DNA from: Chrysoperla carnea
Taxonomy: Eukaryota > Arthropoda > Insecta > Neuroptera > Chrysopidae
Reading direction: 5' to 3'
Assembly (NCBI RefSeq): GCF_905475395.1
Contig: NC_058337.1
Coordinates: forward strand, 103,038,368-103,102,367
Length of the DNA: 64,000 bases
The translations under genes were made by a program, and so were the position numbers. Positions 24,676 through 36,262 of this stretch are shown here, piece by piece. Under the pieces are notes generated by a model. It made no database searches. It was not told the origin of the DNA and saw nothing but the letters and a program-made list of their open reading frames with translations. How positions within the stretch are numbered: the first letter of the stretch is position 1; each line of letters starts with the position of its first letter.

Positions 24676-27600
24676 GTAAATATATCGCTACTTTGCTTGA
24701 TTATATCTTAAATCCTGTCGATTTCTGTAGCGCTTCGAAATTATAAGATTTTGCCTACTTAGAAGTAAATAATACATATTTTAAATTGTACTACAAGTTT
24801 AAAATTGATGAATATCTAAGGATGAATTCTTGTTGACTCCGAGTTGAGACATAGTTATTGAAATAAATACCACGATACTCGAAATAAAATGAATGAATAC
24901 ATTAGAGTGCAAAATCATTTTGTCCATCTCTTACAAGTACAGAAATGGAAATATTCCGTTTTAATACTTATGACATCATATTTTACACTTTCAAAATTTG
25001 TGAACAATCGGAGACAGACTATTTCGGATTTCGAACCTAGTAATGTCTTTTGCGAGTAGAAAAAATTTTTTTTTCTTCTCAAAAATGCTGAAAATCGAAT
25101 ACAAATCAGATCAAATTTTTGATTCATTCTTTCTACCAATTAGAGGAATGCTCATATTTTACACTTTCAAAGTTTGTGAACAATCGGAGACAGACTATTT
25201 CGGATTTCGAACCTAGTAATGTCTTTTGCGAGTAGAAAATTTTTTTTTTCTTCTCAAAAATGCTGAAAATCGAATACAAACCAGATCAAATTTTTGATTC
25301 ATTCTTTCTACCAATTAGAGGAATGCTATAAAAAAAAGAGTCAGTCATGAGGACTGTTAACAAAACTTAAAACTTTGGAATAACTGTATTTTTTTAAAAA
25401 ATTTTTAATTATAGTATGAATAATTAAAATTTTATAATTTGTAAATCGAAATTATTAACGTGTGTATAAAAAACGATTATTATAATTATTATTACTTTTA
25501 TAAAAATATGAACAAATCATCAAGTATCACCATCTATGAACAGTAATCAGAAATTACTAAAGAGTAAAATCACTTAGTTAAAGTTAATTGTACAGCTTTA
25601 ATTATTATACCATGCATAAATGAAAAATACATAGTATATTAAGTTTAGTCCCAAGTTTGTAACGCTTAAAAATAATGATGCTAGGAAAAAAATTTTGTCA
25701 TAGGTGTCCATAAAATCACCTAATTAATCCATTTCCGGTTGCCCGTCCGTCCGTCTGTGGACACGATAACTCAAAAACGAAAAAAGATATCGAGCTGAAA
25801 TGTTTACAGCGTACTCAGGATGTAAAAAATGAGTCAAGTTCGTAAATGAGCATCATAGGTCAATTGGGTCTTGGGTCCGTAGGACCCATCTTGTAAACCA
25901 TTAGAGATAGAACAAAAGTAAATTAAATGTAAAAAATGATCCTTATCAAAAATTAAACAACTTTTGTTTGAAACATTTTTTCGTAAACATCACTGTTTAC
26001 CCGTGAGGGCGCCAATTAGGCGGAAATTTTATAATATGTACTATACTTGATTATCAGTTATTATATGTATGTATATGTCACATGTTTGTATGTGTAATGT
26101 GATAAAGAAATCAACACTGACTATGCATGGTATTTCAACAATTAACCCAGTCAATTGTTTGTTTTCACTTGTTATTACATAGTTTTAGTTTCCCACATTA
26201 CGGTATTATATCTGTAGCTATATTCATAGCATGTTTTGCTGGCGATGATGATTATGATGACGTAGAATTGCTGGCGCGAACCTATAAGATTTTACCCTAC
26301 CAAAAATAGTCTAGCCTATAGAAGTTTTCATTTAAAAAAATAAAGAACGATTCTAGCTTTTCGGAAATCATACTCTTAACGATATTTCACATATCATAAA
26401 TATAATCATGGGTTATTGTTGTATTTAGGTGTTTCATTATTTGCTGTATTTGATGGTCATGGTGGAGAATTCGCTGCAAATTATGCTCAAGAGAAATTAA
26501 TCGAAAACTTACGTAACAAAATCTACGAGATAAAAAATTTAGTCAAAGATAAAAAATATATAAAGGAAACAATTATCAAAAAAGCTGACGAAGAGAAGGA
26601 AGAAAAAAAGGATAAAGAAAAAGAAGAGAAAAAGGATAAAGAAAAATTAATATCAAATACCACACAAAAAGATAGACAAAATAGTTTTCGTAGAACAATA
26701 AGTACTGCAACAGATGATGGACCAATGTATAAATTAGCACCAAAATCTAGAAATGTTACCGATCCGGAATTATTACAGAAAATATTAAATTTACGTCCAA
26801 TCACGAGAGAAGTTCATCGATCTTCTAGTCCAAATCATTATAATAACAATAATTATACACCACCGCCAATTGAAAGCTATATCGATAGGAATGGGAAAAT
26901 CAATTATGGAAAATTATTAACGGATGAAGTATTAGCGGCTGATCGATTGTTAGTGGAAGATGCTAAAAAGAATTTAGATGTAGCGGGAACAACAGCATTA
27001 ATAGCGTTATTGGAAGGTATGTAAATGAATGATTTAGTATGACTCAGTTTTCTTACTTAATTTTAAATAATCCATTAGAGTTTCTCTGTTTATGGAGTAA
27101 CCAGATATTTAAAACCTTTTATTATAGTCTTTTTAAGGATAAAGGAATTGAATTTAAAAATCGTTTTTCAAAACATGGTATACTTCCGTATTGGTTTCCG
27201 TTTTGCATAATAGCGCTGTATTTCTTTAAAGCATTTCTTTATGACCATCATATCTTAGACTTGTTTGTCGATTGGAATTTGATCCGATCTTATTAAATTT
27301 TTTTTTGATATCCACTAATTTTGAGTCATTCTTTTCAGCTGTAACGCCAATTTTTCGCTAGCTATCACTTATGTGCTTAATTCCGGGACCATGGCTCCAC
27401 ATTCTTGAAACCTATTAGAGCTAGGTTAATTTTGATCACAGATTTGAAAAGTATGGCCCAAATTTAGTTGAATTACATACTTGGTTTATCAAAATTGGAT
27501 AAAATTTGAATGTGATAGAGCAAAATTAAATTTTTTGGATTTTGATGACGTCATAAAGTTAAAAAATTCGATTTTTTTGATAAAACAGGCAAATTTGATC

Positions 27601-28917
27601 CGATCTTATTGGAATTTTTTTTGTAACCCACTAATTTTGGGTCATTCTTTTCAGCTGTAATGTCAATTTTTCGCTACCTATCACCTATGTGCTTAATTCC
27701 GGGACCATGGCTCCACATTCTTGAAACCTATTAGGGCTAGATTAATTTTGATCAAAGATTTGAAAAGTATGACCCAAATTTAGTTGGATTACATACTTGG
27801 TTTATCAAAATTGGATAAAATTTAAATGTGATAGAGCAAAATTAAATTTTTTTGGATTTTGATGACGTCATAAAGTTAATAAATTCGATTTTTTTGATAA
27901 CACAGGTAAATTTGATCCGATCTTAATGGAATTTTTTTTGAAACCCACTAATTTTGGGTCATTCTTTTCAACTGTGATGTCAATTTTTCGCTAGCTATCA
28001 CTTATGTGCTTAATTTCGGGACCATGGCTCCACATTCTTGAAACCTATTAGGGCTAGATTAATTTTGATCAAAGATTTGAAAAGTATGACCCAAATTTAG
28101 TTGGATTACATACTTGGTTTATCAAAATTGGATAAAATTTAAATGTGATAGAGCAAAATTAAATTTTTTTGGATTTTGATGACGTCATAAAGTTAATAAA
28201 TTCGATTTTTTTGATAACACAGGTAAATTTGATCCGATCTTAATGGAATTTTTTTTGAAACCCACTAATTTTGGGTCATTCTTTTCAACTGTGATGTCAA
28301 TTTTTCGCTAGCTATCAATTATGTGCTTAATTCCGGGACTATGACTCCACATTCTTGAAACCTATTAGAGCTGCCCTTGCAAAATCGTGCTATTGCTATT
28401 TGATTATGAATATTATGTTATTATTATATTATTTTTAGGTACAAAATTAATAGTAGCCAATGTTGGTGATTCCCGTGGAGTAATGTGCGATAGTAAAGGA
28501 AACGCCATTCCCTTGTCATTCGATCACAAACCACAACAAGTACGAGAACGTAACCGTATAAAAGAAGCTGGTGGTTTCGTAACATTTAATGGTGTATGGC
28601 GAGTTGCTGGTATTTTAGCCACATCTCGAGCACTCGGCGATTATCCATTAAAAGAAAAGAAACTGGTGATAGCTGATCCAGATATTTTAACATTTGATCT
28701 AGCTGATCATAAACCATCATTTTTAATATTTGCATCGGATGGTCTATGGGATACATTTTCAAATGAAGAAGCGATTGCATTCATAAAAGAACGGCTAAAT
28801 GAGCCACATTATGGTGCTAAATCGATAACATTACAATCATATTATCGTGGCTCCTTAGATAATATTACAGTTTTAGTTATACATTTTAAAGAAAATGCAT
28901 TTCATCAGTCGTCGTAA
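24246..28917 (+). CDS. Ppm1l: PPM1L-like membrane-anchored PP2C Ser/Thr phosphatase (complete, 3 exons, 498 aa)
   Basis: PPM-family phosphatases remove phosphate from Ser/Thr using two Mn/Mg ions. PPM1L is an ER-anchored member known to act on stress-kinase (ASK1/TAK1) and ceramide-transfer pathways. Three exons join to 1,497 bases in frame. Seen in order: an N-terminal region with one membrane segment (about residues 58-75, ALAGVVFLVIMYLQLV); MEDRF (130-134); FAVFDGHGG (148-156), which holds metal-binding residues; AGTTALIALLEG; VANVGDSRGV (345-354); SFDHKPQQ; SRALGDYPLK; ASDGLWD (438-444); and DNITV (480-484). No key motif is missing. Human PPM1L is about 360 residues; most of the excess is a Lys/Glu-rich, Asn-rich insert between DGHGG and AGTTA. 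The start is the first in-frame ATG after a stop at 24162. Confidence 0.95.
24976..25327. repeat. 177-bp tandem duplication, two near-identical units
   Basis: Unit 1 is 24976-25152 and unit 2 is 25153-25327. Both start CATATTTTACACTTTCAAA and end CCAATTAGAGGAATGCT, with only a few differences, so the duplication is recent relative to the surrounding repeats. Confidence 0.9.
25606..26173 (+). repeat. Dispersed 560-bp family, copy 1 (ATACCATGCA ... TGCATGGTAT)
   Basis: Starts TATACCATGCAT; carries TTTAGTCCCAAGTTTGTAAC, CCGTCCGTCTGTGGACACGA, ATCACTGTTTACCCGTGAGG; and ends TGCATGGTATTTCAACAATT then GTCAATTGTTTGTTTTCACT. The first and near-last ten bases are inverted repeats. No coding frame. Other copies: about 33211-33748, 37901-38496, 42250-42425 (decayed) and 45847-46344. 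Confidence 0.8.
26429..27016 (+). CDS. Ppm1l: Ppm1l exon 2 (DGHGG and low-complexity insert)
   Basis: Acceptor GTATTTAG at 26428, donor GAAG|GTATGT at 27017. It begins VSLFAVFDGHGGEFAANYAQ, then a charged run of EEKKDKEK repeats (about residues 195-216), an Asn/Pro-rich stretch, and ends DVAGTTALIALLEG. Confidence 0.95.
27281..28375. repeat. 317-bp tandem satellite, about 3.5 units
   Basis: It lies in Ppm1l intron 2. Units begin GATCCGATCTTA at 27281, 27597, 27914 and 28231 (spacing 316, 317, 317); the fourth stops after about 145 bases, near 28375. Units 2-4 are almost identical. Each full unit has the palindrome TGACGTCA (27546, 27863, 28180). A diverged, probably single, relative lies at about 32925-33170. 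Confidence 0.92.
28439..28917 (+). CDS. Ppm1l: Ppm1l exon 3 (catalytic C-terminal half, stop)
   Basis: Acceptor ATTTTTAG at 28438; TAA stop at 28915-28917. It encodes TKLIVANVGDSRGVMCDSKG through LDNITVLVIHFKENAF. A candidate AATAAA poly(A) signal lies at 29021-29026. Confidence 0.95.
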
Positions 28918-29020
28918 ATTTGATAATTTTTATTTAAACATAATCTTAATTCAGTATTCTTTTTATTTATTTACTTAAGTTAGAATTTTATTGCGATGAT
29001 ATGAGACGAAAAACAGACAA

Positions 29021-29026
29021 AATAAA
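29021..29026 (+). terminator. Candidate poly(A) signal of Ppm1l
   Basis: AATAAA about 104 bases after the stop codon, the first perfect copy I noted downstream. Cleavage site not assigned. Confidence 0.5.
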
Positions 29027-32000
29027 ATGCGCTAAATCGAAAACTCCCGCTCAAATGCATTTCAGTTGGTTCAATTACCACAATAGAGTATTTATACATG
29101 AAGGAAAGTTATTATCGAAATATTTCGTAAACATGCGAAACCGTTTTAAGTTTTTTTTTTTTTTTTATATATTTTGATAATAGTCTATATCTGTTTGTTA
29201 ACTCAAAAGTATTGTGGGCAGAAAATAGGAAGAAAAGCATTTTTTATAATTCGCAAACCATTAACTCAAACCAATTTTCTTAAAATTATGCATTTTTTAC
29301 AAGCATTTGATCGGTTTTCATATCGATTTCATGATTATTTCGAAAACAATTGAAATTTTTAAGCATTCCTTTTTCAATTAAACCTATTTGTGTATCTTCT
29401 GACAACATCGTTTGGATGCGAAGGTATTTAAATTTCTGGAGTATTTGTAAATACTCCGCTATAATCTGTCAATCTCATGCGAGTCACAATTAAATTCTAC
29501 CTTATTGACATATATTCCGTCACAAATATTATACAGAGAATGATTTTGATATATACGAAGATTTTCATAAGTTTGAATTTGATCGTATGCAGCTATTCAA
29601 AATCAATATCTGTATATTTTTAATATATTTTGTACAGATTTTTAATATAAATGATAAAAAAGATTTGAATTGAGTGGTATAAAAATACGACTTTGATACT
29701 AAAAATGTACGTTCTGTAAATTAAATAACATTTTAAGGTCATCCGCGCATTATCAGATATTTTTTAAACGAAATTCTAACAGGTGCAGGAGAGCATGATT
29801 TACACTCATTTTTCTGGAAAAATATTGATGGTACGTTAGGATTCTGATTTGAGAAAATTTAAGATATGCTTTTGAATTATTTTTAATCGTATTTCTGATA
29901 TTGTACGGCCCTTATAAATTACTAGTCTTGTACTAATCAATTTTTAATGATATAACGAATTTTATCGACTGAAATGGGGTTAAACTACTTATCATTTACT
30001 TATTTATTATATTTATTACATGAAAAATGCAACGAAATAATATTTTTTAAATGATTTTGAATTTTGTATAAAATCAAATTTGGGAATACGTCCTAAGCAA
30101 AAACCTGTTGCAATTTATATTAAGCTAACAATCAAAGTATCCAATGAAAGAAAATTATATTTGAGGCACTGAGTGCATTCAGTTGGTGGCAAAAAAATAT
30201 GTTTGACTTAATGAACTGCGCTTCCCCTCACAAACAATCTACAACAATCATAGATCGAAGACAGGTAAGATTGTTCTTCATTTTCTAAATATGCCTCGGA
30301 GGGATCTGAAAAATATATCAGTTTAGATTAAAGAGTAAATTAGCCAGGTTCACGCATGGATGGTTTTCTTTTATGATTTTCGAAACACATGCGATTTTAT
30401 CGATTTTGTCATGTTTACTGAATGAATTCTTTGTTAGAACCTATCATAGAATATTACTAATAGCGAAAGAATGTGGCTTCGTAATCTGAGAATATCTTCT
30501 ATCTAGTTAATAATCGATATCCACTGAATAAATTTTCATCAAGCATACCTTAGAACCATCCTGAATTCAATAAAAAGAAACATATTTAAATCGTTTCCAT
30601 CATTTGAAAGTTAAATTCTATCTATACTCTAGTGTAAATAACTTATTGAAATGCACTGGTTTCTATTATTGATTTAATTTCATGGCGTTGGTTCAGAATT
30701 AAGAAGAGTCAAGTTTTCCTCCCGCGGAACGTTAACAAAACCTTTTCAAAACACAAGAATTTTTGTTTCGTTAAACATACATTATATTTGCAAACGTTTA
30801 AGTTTATTATCCTTGGTTCTTTTGGGCTCTACCAGGGCTCATTTTAAGGGTAAAGTTGCTCGAGGTGCTGTCAAGACAATCGTAAATTCAAGACTATTTG
30901 TGAAATGAAGAAAAGACCAATGTTTATCCTGACACACGGCGCATGTCACGATTCTTTTATAAAACTGTACTGATCGGCAGAGAGTTTAATGATTTCTCTC
31001 CAATTTGATGTGCGTTACATAGCAAGACGATTTTTTGACTGAATAAATCATAGATATTGTAAGATTTAAGACTTCCAGAAAATTATTAAGAGTTTATAAG
31101 TCTTTAAGAAAATAATTTTTGGGGTATCATACTCTTTTCACACGTTGCATGAAATAAATTTAAAAATTATCAAAGATAACAAAATAACATGCCTTCAAAT
31201 ATTGTGTATTTTTAACGAAGCAGGAGTGTATTATCATTATTTGTTTCACAATTTATTATCTTGATTTGTTAACTAAATATAAGTTGCTACTTTGTGAAAT
31301 TTGCTGTTTGTAGTCAAAAATTGACCAAAGCCAAATATGAAATAATAAATGTCTGATTGTAAAAGTACAAATATGTACAACCAAAAAATAAACTAGATAA
31401 TCAGTAACTAAATGTGATATAAAATCAAATATTAAAATATATTTATATATTATAAATGTTGAATGTTCTCAACAATAAAATTAATTGTAACATAACTCAA
31501 AACTATATTAACTTATTTTTTGAGATTACTAATTATAAACAAATATATATTTTTGAGCTGGTCTCAAATAGTTCTAAGTCATATAATGTAAATATTTATC
31601 AAAAAGTTGTCACGCTTGAAAAAACCTAAATCTAAATATACATTTTTATAAATGCTTGGTATCGGATCGGCATTTAAATGTTTTTCAAATTTGTTTTGAA
31701 TTATAAAAAATAAATGTTGTGCCAAAAATTGCCTTTGTAAATTAAAAAAAAGAAAATTATTTGAGGAATGTTTATATATGATTTTAATATCAATGTTCAT
31801 TGTTTTCAAAATAAATATTTGTAAGTAAATCTGTTTTAAATAAAATATTTAAAATAATTTATCTGTGGTTTTTTAGCCTAACCACTTGGAAACCTCTACC
31901 CTCTTATCTTTGTTGATCCAAATCATATAACATGAATTTGGGGCTGAATTTGGTATACCAAAATTAATTTGTATGCAGGTCCAAAAGTTGAATAAGCCCC

Positions 32001-32924
32001 GTGTCGGAATCTAATTTAGGGGCCTCATTCAAAAATAACTCCACTTTGTTTTTTTATGCTACTCGTTCTTGATGTATTTTCGATATTCATCCAGTCATTT
32101 TTTGGGTACTTTTGGCATTAATAGCTTCATCAATTTTCCTGTTTTTTTAGGAAGCAACTGAGATGATTAAAACCAAATTGTAATAGAATTATTTAAAAAA
32201 TGAAAACGTTTATATTCTTAATAAAGGTACCAGATAAAACAACTCTCCGATGTTGCTAACAGTACTTTCGACGAGAATATAGTTCACAATCGAGGTTATA
32301 TTAAAGTTATAAATATTGTTTATAACATTAACATAACTTTACTTCTATCCTTATATGGGTAACAACTTACTTATGTGCTTAGATTTAGATACATATTTGA
32401 CGTGTATCAATTTAATTGGAGTAATTGATATAGCAAACGCTAGGGACATTAAATTTTAATGGAATCTACATTCTACAGTAACGAAAGCAAATAATTTTTT
32501 AGATACGCAAAAAGTAACAATTTTTAAAAAGGGGCCTCCAAGTTGGAGGTCCTAGTTGTCCTACTGTAGTTTCAGTCCTGTTTGTATGGATTTTGATGAC
32601 TTTAAAAGTATAAATAAATTAATTTTATTAATAATTTTAGATGGAGAAAAATGGTATACAATTAATTTATGATATTTTATGCTCTAAGACTTATCGAAAA
32701 TCCCACTTTGGTCCTTTAATTTTCGAGCTTTTAATCTATAACTTTCAGAGTGATGTACTAAAATGATATTAAGTTTTCGTCATTATCATAGCCTTGATGA
32801 TCCAAATTGATCATTTTGACCTATATGATCACCACAAGAGACTCTTCGAGGAAAATTTATCAACGCCAGGTGATAAATCCAAAAAATTAGTCCTCGAAAA
32901 TAGTAATTAGAAAAACAGGGCAAA

Positions 32925-33170
32925 TTTGATAAATTATAGTGGAAAATTGAGAAGCATTCGAGAATTTCGAAAGTTGATTCTTGTGCCCAAGCCTACAACT
33001 TTGAAATCGTTATCATACAATAAATCTAACAGTTTAAAACCAGCTGAACCCAAATTAAATAGAATCGCATTAATAGTATCCAAATAAAACAAAATTTGAT
33101 CATGTTAAGTCAAAGATTAAAAAAATATTTTTTATTCATTTTGATGACGTAATCATATATTTGCGTAATT
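32925..33170 (+). repeat. Diverged copy of the 317-bp satellite unit
   Basis: ACAGGGCAAATTTGATA, CCCAAATTAAATAGAAT, AAAACAAAATTTGATCATG and ATTTTGATGACGTAATCAT follow the same order as in the intron-2 satellite, with many substitutions and an altered middle. The CRE palindrome is degraded here. Confidence 0.55.
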
Positions 33171-33210
33171 ATGTTGACGTCATCAAGCAGCTTCAAACAA
33201 GAAGTTAATT

Positions 33211-33748
33211 ATACCATGCACATATGTAATATGCAAGGTATACTAAGCTTAGTCCTAAGTTTGTAACGCTTTAAAATATTGATGCTACCAACAAAATTTT
33301 GGTATCGGTGTTCATAAAATCACCTAATTAGTTCATTTCCGGTTGTCCGTCTGTCTGTGGGCAAGATAACTTAAAAACGAAAAAAGATATCAATATGAAA
33401 TTTTTACAGCGTACTCAGGACGTAAAAAGTGAGGTCTAGTTCGTAAATGAGCAACATAGGTCAATTGGGTCTTGACCTATGGGTATGACCTATTTGGTCT
33501 TGACCCATCTTGTAAACCGTTAGAGATAGAACAAAAGTTTAAATATAAAAAATGTTCCTTATGAAAAAATGAACAACTTCTGTTTGAAACATTTTTTCGT
33601 AAACATCACTGTTTACCCGTGAGGGCGTAAATTGTATAGTATATATTATATAAATTGTATATGTATGTGCAATGTGATAGAGTAATCAACACTATTTATG
33701 CATGGTATTTCAACAATTAACTCAGTTAATTGTTTGTTTTCACTTGTT
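33211..33748 (+). repeat. Dispersed 560-bp family, copy 2
   Basis: ATACCATGCA at the left end, CCGTCTGTCTGTGGGCA in the middle, ATCACTGTTTACCCGTGAGG and TGCATGGTATTTCAACAATT at the right. It abuts the 3' end of CWC15 by about 50 bases. Confidence 0.8.
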
Positions 33749-33801
33749 TTTTATTGGGTTTGGTCAAATTAAAAAAAAAAATTTTAATATCAACAAACTT
33801 A

Positions 33802-33807
33802 TTTATT
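33802..33807 (-). terminator. Candidate poly(A) signal of CWC15
   Basis: AATAAA on the minus strand about 60 bases after the stop codon, followed by a T-rich stretch. Confidence 0.6.
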
Positions 33808-33864
33808 ATTCTTAAATCTTAAATATTAAATACAAAACTTACATTACAATTTAGCTTAAAAAAT

Positions 33865-34527
33865 CTATTTCACATATTTTTCCATAAATTTTCGATGAAA
33901 ATCTGATCGTAATGAATCGTTTATAAATGAATTTGTTCGTTTTTCAGGTTCAGCTCGTGCACAATTTTTAAAAACAACATCATCATCCCAACGTCGTTTC
34001 ACTTTCAGATTCGTTTTTGGATCACCAGCTGAATAATGTGTTAACAGTGGATTACCACTTAAAATATTTTCCATACGAATACGTTCCTCTTCTTGTTTAC
34101 GTTCTAATTCTTTTTTAGCTTGTTCAGCTGCACGTTCTTTTTTAATTTTTGCTAATTCTTCCATTAATGCAGCTGCATCATCGTCACTATCTGAGTCAGA
34201 ATCATCTTCGTCTAAAGGATCATCTGCATCTAAACTTGCAGCTGGTACTTGATCTAATTTTAAACGTTTTGCATGCTCTGGTCGGTTACTTGCGTTGCTG
34301 CTACCACTTTTCTTATCCTTTTCACGTTCCCGTTCTTCTAGCTCTTTACGAAAATCACGGCTACGTGTTTCTTCAACTGTACCTTGTCCATGTTCCCGAA
34401 ACTTTAATTTGGTGTGTCCTGGTAAATCTCTGCTTGAATATTGTCGCGATATGGCACTTAAATCTTTTTCACCACGTCCTTGACCTCCTCGTGCTGGATC
34501 AAATGTAGGTCGAGCTGCTGTTGTCAT
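33865..34527 (-). CDS. CWC15: CWC15 spliceosome-associated protein (complete, single exon, 220 aa)
   Basis: CWC15 (Cwf15; c12.1 in fly) is a small, largely disordered protein of the Prp19-associated complex and the activated spliceosome in the nucleus. The start [19 protein letters not shown], then [20 protein letters not shown], is the family signature; the middle has an acidic [12 protein letters not shown] run and a charged coiled coil (about residues 120-155, [20 protein letters not shown]); the end [17 protein letters not shown] and [17 protein letters not shown] is the conserved C-terminus. Human CWC15 is 229 residues, so this is full length. ATG at 34527-34525, TAG at 33867-33865. It is intronless in the coding part; the conserved length and intact frame argue against a processed pseudogene. 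It points away from Patronin. Confidence 0.97.
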   Translation of the reverse strand: MTTAARPTFDPARGGQGRGEKDLSAISRQYSSRDLPGHTKLKFREHGQGTVEETRSRDFRKELEEREREKDKKSGSSNASNRPEHAKRLKLDQVPAASLDADDPLDEDDSDSDSDDDAAALMEELAKIKKERAAEQAKKELERKQEEERIRMENILSGNPLLTHYSAGDPKTNLKVKRRWDDDVVFKNCARAEPEKRTNSFINDSLRSDFHRKFMEKYVK

Positions 34528-36112
34528 TCTTGTGAATAATATTAAAATTAATTATAAAATCAATTTTATATGTACCACAAACACTAAGCACAAAAGAGTT
34601 TTTAAGATTTCTGTGGTTATTTATGTTATTTTTTTGACAATCAAAATGGCGTTTAATCACAGACTTATATTAAATGAAAATGATTATAATACGCATGCGA
34701 TCTATTGATTAAAAACATGCAACAGATCAAGAGCGAAATTTAAATTACAATAATAATAAAAAAAATTAAACAATTTGCAAGATAATTTTAAAATATGATT
34801 TTTAATTAAAGATTTAACAAATTGTTTTATTGCCATTGTTTTATTAATTATTAGTTAGAATAATTATTTAAGAAAATTTTATATTTGATAGTGATAAAAT
34901 TTGGCACTAAATACTCTAGTAACTTCTGTGTTCTATGTAAAGTTGAAAAAGTCGATAGGAAAGATGACTGATCGGATTTGAATGTAAAATCAAACTTGAT
35001 ATCATAGCAAAATTTGAAAGATAAATTAAATTTATTGAGGGAAAACGATGAAGTTTAAAGCATTAAAGATTGTTGCCCGTCTCTTTCTTGCAAAACATAG
35101 TTTTATATGTATTCTCTATGGCGATACTATATATTCTTCTTTGTTTAATTAGGAGTTTTAAATGTTCATATTTTGTATACTTCTAAAGATTTTCCCAACC
35201 AACTTTATTTTTCTGTCCGTGGGGCGTGCAATAAGAATTCTGAAGTGATAAAAAATTATGTCATCATCCCCATTATGTGATCCTCGTATTTCTCAAAGCT
35301 GAAAATCTCTGACCAAATTTTTTTATGAAAGAAAGATTTGTTTGTGTGAAAATAATATTTCGGTGAATATTCTCACTGTTTTTGTTACTGCTATTTGCTT
35401 ATACCCTCATGCTAGACTAATATCTATGTTAATCTATGTCATTATGAAGTCAAATTTAAAATTTTGGTGATAAACAGTTCTTAGTCTTTTGTGTATGGAG
35501 GTTTAAAAAAGAGACATAAAATATTGACGTGAAGTATATCACACATGATACAGTAATAGTACATAAAATGACCATTGCATGGCACTACTATACAGAATAT
35601 GTGTATAATAAAATAGAAATAATAAAAAGTAAAGTTCAGTGTGGTGTGTCGTTTACCGAATAATTTATAGCAAAGTTCATATTTGACAAAAAGAGTTTGA
35701 TAAAAATTAATGTTAGAAAAAAAATACAATAAATATTGATAATAATGTGATAAAAATGAGAATAAAATAAATCAAATTAAAATGAAATGAACAAATAATA
35801 ATAAAACATGTGCATTTGTAAATCTAGGTGTGTTTTATTGTATTTCCTAAAAGGAATTCTGTCCTCAAAGCAAATAATATATGATATTGGTGCTGTCAGT
35901 GTGTGTAGGTTGTGACTTGTATGTCTTATATTAATATAGACTTACACTTATTAGTAATTTAATTTCTTAAAACTATTTTTTATTAATTTATTTAATTCAA
36001 TTTTTCTTAAAAAAATATTGAATATTGACTGCAATGACATGACATTAATGAATCAAAAAATATTACAAATAAATAAAATAATTGATATTGATAAATATTC
36101 AATTGATTTTGA
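34528..36112. promoter_or_regulatory. Divergent region between CWC15 and Patronin
   Basis: About 1.6 kb between facing-away start codons; it should hold the CWC15 promoter and 5' UTR and possibly one Patronin promoter. It contains a dispersed repeat at about 34975-35215. I assign no core promoter element. Confidence 0.5.
34975..35215 (+). repeat. Dispersed repeat family (CAAAATTTGAAAG ... TTTAATTAGGA), copy 1
   Basis: Shared with 38600-38830 (same strand) and 42640-42880 (opposite strand): AAAATTTGAAAG, AACATAGTTTTATATGTA, TTTGTTTAATTAGGAGTTTT, TTTTAAA(C/T)(G/T)T(T/G)CATAT, TAAAGATTTT. Non-coding and not classified. Confidence 0.65.
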
Positions 36113-36262
36113 ATGTGGTGTGCAATATCTAAATTGTGTACCAAACAAGATCAAAGTGTTACACCAACAACTGTCAGTGATTTAAGTACATCTGAGATTA
36201 ATCCTGGTGAAGATACAAGAATGGATTTAGCACAGGATACATTATCATATGATAGTGCACAA
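36113..36262 (+). CDS. Patronin: Patronin exon 1 (residues 1-50)
   Basis: MWCAISKLCTKQDQ through LAQDTLSYDSAQ; donor CAA|GTAAGT at 36263. The join to SKYRASVKWL of exon 2 gives the family sequence YDSAQ-KYRASVKW. Other transcripts may use different first exons, as in fly, but none was found here. Confidence 0.85.

Larger units (their letters stand above)
24676..26428 (+). other. Ppm1l intron 1
   Basis: A 1.75-kb intron. It holds a two-copy 177-bp tandem duplication (24976-25327) and one copy of the roughly 560-bp dispersed family (25606-26173). No exon is supported in it. Confidence 0.85.
28918..33801. other. Convergent intergenic region between Ppm1l and CWC15
   Basis: About 4.9 kb including the 3' UTRs. 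It holds a poly-T run near 29150, a diverged satellite unit (32925-33170) and the second copy of the 560-bp family. I looked at the minus-strand frame at 31579-31809 and do not support it as a gene. Confidence 0.7.

Noticed and set aside
27281-28375. CRISPR-like array
   Set aside because: The repeat unit is 317 bp with no short repeat-spacer pattern, in an insect intron. It is a satellite.
31579-31809. Minus-strand frame of 76 codons ending in LGFFKR, like an integrin alpha cytoplasmic motif
   Set aside because: There is no membrane segment before the motif, no neighbouring integrin exon and no good splice sites. The motif is most likely chance.
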